NCBI RefSeq assembly: GCF_023653455.1
Contig: NZ_JAKEDR010000158.1
Location: forward strand, 1 to 8,320
Direction: 5' to 3'
From: Paraclostridium ghonii
GTDB lineage: Bacteria; Bacillota; Clostridia; Peptostreptococcales; Peptostreptococcaceae
Length of the DNA stretch: 8,320 nucleotides
The translations under genes and the position numbers were made by a program. The first letter of the stretch is position 1. Each line of letters begins with the position of its first letter. Shown here piece after piece: positions 5,925 to 8,320 of this stretch. The notes beneath the pieces are model-generated. The model ran no database searches and was not told where the DNA came from. It saw nothing but the letters and a program-made list of their open reading frames with translations.

Positions 5925-5975
5925 AAATATTTGTATTCTAGGATGTATTTTATACTAGAATACAGATATTTTTTT
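5925..5975. terminator. Strong intrinsic terminator after murJ, possibly bidirectional
   Basis: Arms of 17 bases at 5925-5941 and 5955-5971 pair throughout apart from one G-U (AAATATTTGTATTCTAG against CTAGAATACAGATATTT), with a 13-base loop. A run of T (5969-5975) follows on the plus strand. The A-run at 5923-5927 gives ATTTTTAT on the minus strand, so the hairpin can also stop transcription from the aldolase gene, which ends at 6106. Confidence 0.88.
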
Positions 5976-6105
5976 ATATAAAACTCATATTTTGTATTTA
6001 TCTATTTTTATTATATGTCCACTATGGATTTCATATTTATATACCAATCTCTAGAAAGCTCTAGTTTTTAGCTAATGCCTTTATACTTAGCTCTTCTTTT
6101 GTCTT

Positions 6106-7137
6106 TTATTCTTTAGTAAAATTTTTAATATCTTTGATGAAATCATTTACTTTATCTTCGCTTGTAGCCCACGATGTTACAAGACGAATTGCAGTATTTT
6201 CACTATCAACTTTTTCCCATCTGTAAAATAGGTATTTTTCTTCAAGCAAGCCTATGATTTCGTTAGGTAGAATTGGAAATAGTTGATTTGTGTTTGAATC
6301 AACTAAAAATTTATATCCTAATGAAGATATTGCATTTGAAAGTAATTCCGCCATTTTATTTGCATGTGTCGAAAGTTCAAAATAAAGGTTATCCTTAAAT
6401 AGCTCGTAAAATTGAATACCTAAAGCTCTTCCTTTTGCAAGCAATCCACCTTTTTGTTTTATATTAAATCTAAAATTATCTTTTAATGAGTCATTACAAA
6501 TAACTAAAGCCTCTCCAAATAATGCACCATTTTTAGTTGCTCCTATATAAAATGCATCTGATAATTTTCCTAAGTCTGCTAGCTCTAAATCATTTTTATT
6601 AGAACATAGTGCACAACCAAGTCTTGCGCCATCTATATAAAATATTAATTTATTTTCTTTACAAAAGTTACTTAATGTTTCAATCTCGACTTTTGTATAT
6701 ATGGTTCCTACCTCAGTAGGGTTTGATATATATACAAGTTTAGGATATACCATATGCTCATCAGTATGAGTATCAAGAACTGATTTAATATTATCTACAT
6801 AAAGTTTGCCATCATTTGATGGTGTAGTAATTACCTTATGGCCTGTAGATTCAATAGCTCCAGTTTCATGTACGGCTACATGGCCAGATTCTGCAGAAAT
6901 CACTGCTTCATAAGGTCTTAAAAAAGCAGATATTGCTGTAAGATTAGTTTGTGTCCCACCTACAAAAAAGTGAATATCGCTATTTTCTAATTCAAATTTT
7001 TCCTTTAATAATTCAATTGCTTTTAATGAATATTTGTCATTACCATATCCCTCACATTGCTCAAGGTTAGATTTTATTAATGCATTTAATATATTTGGGT
7101 GAAATCCTTCACTATAATCATTTTTAAAACTATACAT
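6106..7137 (-). CDS. Low-specificity threonine aldolase / beta-eliminating lyase family PLP enzyme
   Basis: This 343-residue cytoplasmic fold-type I PLP enzyme is expected to cleave L-threonine or L-allo-threonine to glycine and acetaldehyde. Visible marks are the cofactor phosphate loop GGTQTN (60-65), His86 in SGHVAVHETGA (cofactor-stacking position), DGAR with Asp169 (pyridine nitrogen) and Arg172, the Schiff-base Lys202 in GATKNGA and the late Arg318 in IRLVTSW (likely substrate carboxylate). Length is full for the family. The segment around the lysine, GATKNGALFGEALV, is that of the Clostridia/Bacteroidetes-type branch, so exact substrate preference is uncertain; related beta-eliminating lyases are the alternative. 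AAAGGAGG at 7146-7153 (minus strand) lies about 8 bases before the ATG. The gene is divergent from an XRE-cupin regulator across 170 bases. That regulator is the natural candidate to control it. Confidence 0.88.
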   Translation of the reverse strand: MYSFKNDYSEGFHPNILNALIKSNLEQCEGYGNDKYSLKAIELLKEKFELENSDIHFFVGGTQTNLTAISAFLRPYEAVISAESGHVAVHETGAIESTGHKVITTPSNDGKLYVDNIKSVLDTHTDEHMVYPKLVYISNPTEVGTIYTKVEIETLSNFCKENKLIFYIDGARLGCALCSNKNDLELADLGKLSDAFYIGATKNGALFGEALVICNDSLKDNFRFNIKQKGGLLAKGRALGIQFYELFKDNLYFELSTHANKMAELLSNAISSLGYKFLVDSNTNQLFPILPNEIIGLLEEKYLFYRWEKVDSENTAIRLVTSWATSEDKVNDFIKDIKNFTKE

Positions 7138-7175
7138 TTATCTTTTCCTCCTTTACAATATAATTAATAATATTA

Positions 7176-7202
7176 AGTATATTTTATTTTTATAAAGTTC
7201 AA
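7176..7202 (-). promoter_or_regulatory. Candidate promoter of the aldolase gene
   Basis: On the minus strand TTGAAC (7202-7197) is followed after 15 bases by TATACT (7181-7176), about 39 bases before the start codon. The spacer is short, so the strength is uncertain. The -35 overlaps the left arm of an inverted repeat (7191-7200) and lies beside the palindrome at 7219-7232. Confidence 0.4.
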
Positions 7203-7260
7203 TATAAAATATTAATAATTCGATATATCGAACTTTATATTAATAATATATCATTCGATA
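7191..7260. promoter_or_regulatory. Operator-like cluster between the divergent aldolase and regulator genes
   Basis: TTCGATATATCGAA at 7219-7232 is a perfect 14-base palindrome. Its half ATTCGATA (7218-7225) recurs at 7253-7260, 35 bases on, next to TACAAT (7259-7264), the likely -10 of the regulator gene. A 10-base inverted repeat, TATAAAGTTC (7191-7200) and GAACTTTATA (7230-7239), flanks the palindrome. The layout suits an XRE dimer that controls the aldolase promoter and represses its own gene; the binding protein is inferred. Confidence 0.6.
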
Positions 7261-7264
7261 CAAT
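7259..7264 (+). promoter_or_regulatory. Candidate -10 element of the XRE-cupin regulator gene
   Basis: TACAAT lies 43 bases before the ATG at 7308 and overlaps the second ATTCGATA half-site. No good -35 stands at the usual distance (TTTATA at 7234-7239 with a 19-base spacer is the best). Confidence 0.4.
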
Positions 7265-7307
7265 GTTTCAATAACTTTTGAGAAATTATTAAAGAAAGAG
7301 GATTTTT

Positions 7308-7853
7308 ATGCAAAACATAAATGCACATATTGGAAATAATATTAAAGAAATAAGAAAATCTAGAGGTTTAACTATAGATAAGCTATCTTTGGAATCGGGT
7401 GTTAGCAAAGGTATGATTAGTGAAATTGAAAGAGGAGTAAGGAATCCATCTATAAACACACTTTGGAGTATTGCAAATACTTTAAAAATACCTATAAATT
7501 ATATTTTAAAGGGAAATAACATACAAGAACCTGTAATTTATAAAATAGGAGATAAGTTAGATTTAGGAGAAAGTTCATATTCAATTCATACTATAATGAA
7601 TTTTAATGAGGATAGAAAATTTGAAATATATTTTAATGAATATAAGCCAAACTCTCAAACTAAGCCTTCAGCTCATTATGATGGAGTTGAGGAATATGCT
7701 TTAATAACTTGTGGACAGTTGACTTTATCTATGGATGGGAATGAATTTATTGCTAATGAAGGAGAGGTTATATACTTTAAAGGAAATAATCTTCATAGTT
7801 ATATTAATAATACATACTATACTGTAAAGGCTTTTTTATTGTTATTTTATTAG
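7308..7853 (+). CDS. XRE-family transcriptional regulator with C-terminal cupin domain
   Basis: This 181-residue regulator has an N-terminal helix-turn-helix (about residues 8-67: NIKEIRKSRGLTIDKLS, SGVSKGMISEIERG, RNPSINTLWSIANTL, IPINYIL) and a C-terminal single-domain cupin (about 105-175). The cupin holds HYDGVEE with His123 and Glu128, then GQLTLSMDG, NEGEVIYF and His163. This is the usual plan of HTH-cupin regulators that sense a small molecule, often an amino acid or amine, in the barrel. Length is typical. AAGAGGA at 7296-7302 is the ribosome binding site, 5 bases from the ATG. The gene is divergent from the threonine-aldolase-type gene, so control of that enzyme in response to an amino-acid ligand and autoregulation through the shared intergenic palindrome are likely. 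Both are inferred from position. The protein ends soon after the last cupin strand (LLLFY). Confidence 0.9.
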   Translation: MQNINAHIGNNIKEIRKSRGLTIDKLSLESGVSKGMISEIERGVRNPSINTLWSIANTLKIPINYILKGNNIQEPVIYKIGDKLDLGESSYSIHTIMNFNEDRKFEIYFNEYKPNSQTKPSAHYDGVEEYALITCGQLTLSMDGNEFIANEGEVIYFKGNNLHSYINNTYYTVKAFLLLFY

Positions 7854-8060
7854 TTTTTAAACTTGAACTAAAAAAATCTAATAAAAAACAAATTCAGTTT
7901 ACAGATTAAGCTCTTCAATAGATTTATATTTAACTAGTTTTTTGTAATACATATACAAATAATAGTATTATTAAGATATTTTACCTATATAGGGCAAAGC
8001 TCCTGCTTATATGCTTACTTTATAGTAGAAAGTATAAACAATAAAAATTTTAAATTATAT
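7854..8060. other. AT-rich non-coding stretch after the regulator gene
   Basis: No open frame with a start and ribosome binding site is visible on either strand. A small stem can be drawn at TACTTT...AAAGTA (about 8016-8034). I see no clear function apart from the trailer of the regulator mRNA leading to the terminator at 8061. Confidence 0.5.
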
Positions 8061-8114
8061 CCTCTTAATAGACCTATATTAATTAAATCAATATGTCTAC
8101 TAAGAGGTTTTTTT
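8061..8114 (+). terminator. Intrinsic terminator, probably of the regulator transcript
   Basis: CCTCTTAATAGACCTATATT (8061-8080) pairs imperfectly with the arm at 8090-8107 that ends TCTACTAAGAGG, around an AT loop, and seven T follow at 8108-8114. It lies about 210 bases after the regulator stop, so it may end that transcript or an unrecognised small RNA. Confidence 0.75.
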
Positions 8115-8147
8115 ATACCGACAGTAATCCATCTTTACATTCGGCAT

Positions 8148-8186
8148 AAAAAACGGATATAAAAACGTTTTCATAATCCATTTTTT
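8148..8186. terminator. Hairpin with T-runs on both strands, bidirectional terminator
   Basis: GGATATAAAA (8155-8164) pairs with TTTTCATAATCC (8168-8179) with two bulges around a 3-base loop. Six T follow on the plus strand (8181-8186), and A-runs at 8148-8153 give six T on the minus strand. It begins directly at the TAA (8185-8187, minus strand) of the gene remnant on its right, which suggests it is that gene's terminator. Confidence 0.6.
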
Positions 8187-8320
8187 AATGCTTATCATAT
8201 ATGCTTTTAAATTCACCATCGATATTAACAGGTAACTTTGATAGTTCCTGTATTTAAAAATAAATACTTATTATACTTGTGGCGGTGTACCTTCAACGTT
8301 TGATACAACTGCATCTATTT
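8185..8320 (-). pseudogene. C-terminal end of an unrecognised minus-strand gene, apparently frameshifted (runs out of the window)
   Basis: Reading leftward from 8320, one frame gives 15 residues containing DAVVSNVEGTPPQV and stops at TAA 8271-8273. A second frame, open from 8253 after a TAA at 8254-8256, gives 22 residues containing LPVNIDGEFKSIYDKH and stops at TAA 8185-8187, directly before a minus-strand terminator hairpin. Both pieces look coding in composition and together would make a normal C-terminus, so an indel and stop codons around 8254-8273 probably broke the gene. I do not recognise the family. The alternative is that the true gene ends at 8271 and the second piece is chance. 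Confidence 0.4.

Noticed and set aside
7983..8034. GCAAAGC motif (7994-8000) with nearby small stems, reminiscent of part of a class I cyclic-di-GMP riboswitch
   Set aside because: The upstream half with its conserved loop, the tetraloop receptor and the closing stem cannot be found, and no gene follows on the plus strand. Chance resemblance is more likely.
1..8320. CRISPR array, tRNA/rRNA genes, complete insertion sequence, toxin-antitoxin or phage-defence genes
   Set aside because: I looked for these on both strands. There is no regularly spaced repeat set, no cloverleaf or rRNA-like stretch, no transposase or integrase frame, and no paired small toxin-antitoxin frames.

Overview
The window looks like chromosomal DNA of a low-GC Gram-positive of the Clostridia, most likely a Peptostreptococcaceae member such as Clostridioides difficile. 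This rests on the very AT-rich sequence, the heavy ATA/TTA/AGA/GGA codon use in the MurJ, aldolase and regulator genes, strong AGGAGG-type ribosome binding sites and the character of the proteins. The species is an inference from style, not a search result.

Region 1 (1-3714) is a plus-strand peptide-resistance module. It holds the DNA-binding end of an OmpR-family response regulator (cut by the window start), a one-membrane-segment histidine kinase, and a three-gene ABC exporter of one ATPase and two six-segment permeases. The ATPase has Glu where most ABC proteins have the Q-loop Gln. That is the E-loop of the lantibiotic-immunity LanFEG class. Three CAAG(A/G)TT boxes at exact 11-bp steps sit just upstream of a TATAAT before the ATPase and are a good candidate site for the response regulator. 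The likely logic is peptide stress, kinase, regulator, then exporter induction. No lantibiotic precursor or modification gene is present, so this looks like stand-alone resistance. Its codon choice (ATT for Ile, CGT/CGC/CGA for Arg, some CCC) differs from the rest of the window and suggests acquisition by transfer.

Region 2 (3715-4207) has no intact gene. It carries two short coding-like remnants, one resembling an amidohydrolase C-terminus and one faintly HPr-like, and then the promoter and repeat-bearing leader of the next gene.

Region 3 (4208-5975) is a MurJ/MviN-family lipid II flippase with an unusual three-copy octapeptide repeat in a late extramembrane loop. It is followed by a strong, possibly bidirectional, terminator.

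Region 4 (6106-7853) is a divergent pair: a minus-strand low-specificity threonine-aldolase-type PLP enzyme and a plus-strand XRE-cupin regulator. The shared 170-bp intergenic region contains a perfect palindrome and a repeated half-site suited to local control and autoregulation.

Region 5 (7854-8320) has no intact gene. It contains an intrinsic terminator, a second hairpin with T-runs on both strands, and the apparently frameshifted C-terminal end of a minus-strand gene that enters from the right. I see no rRNA, tRNA, CRISPR array or complete insertion sequence. No wholly new system is evident. The items most worth a second look are the 11-bp-periodic boxes, the MurJ loop repeat and leader palindrome, and the divergent operator.
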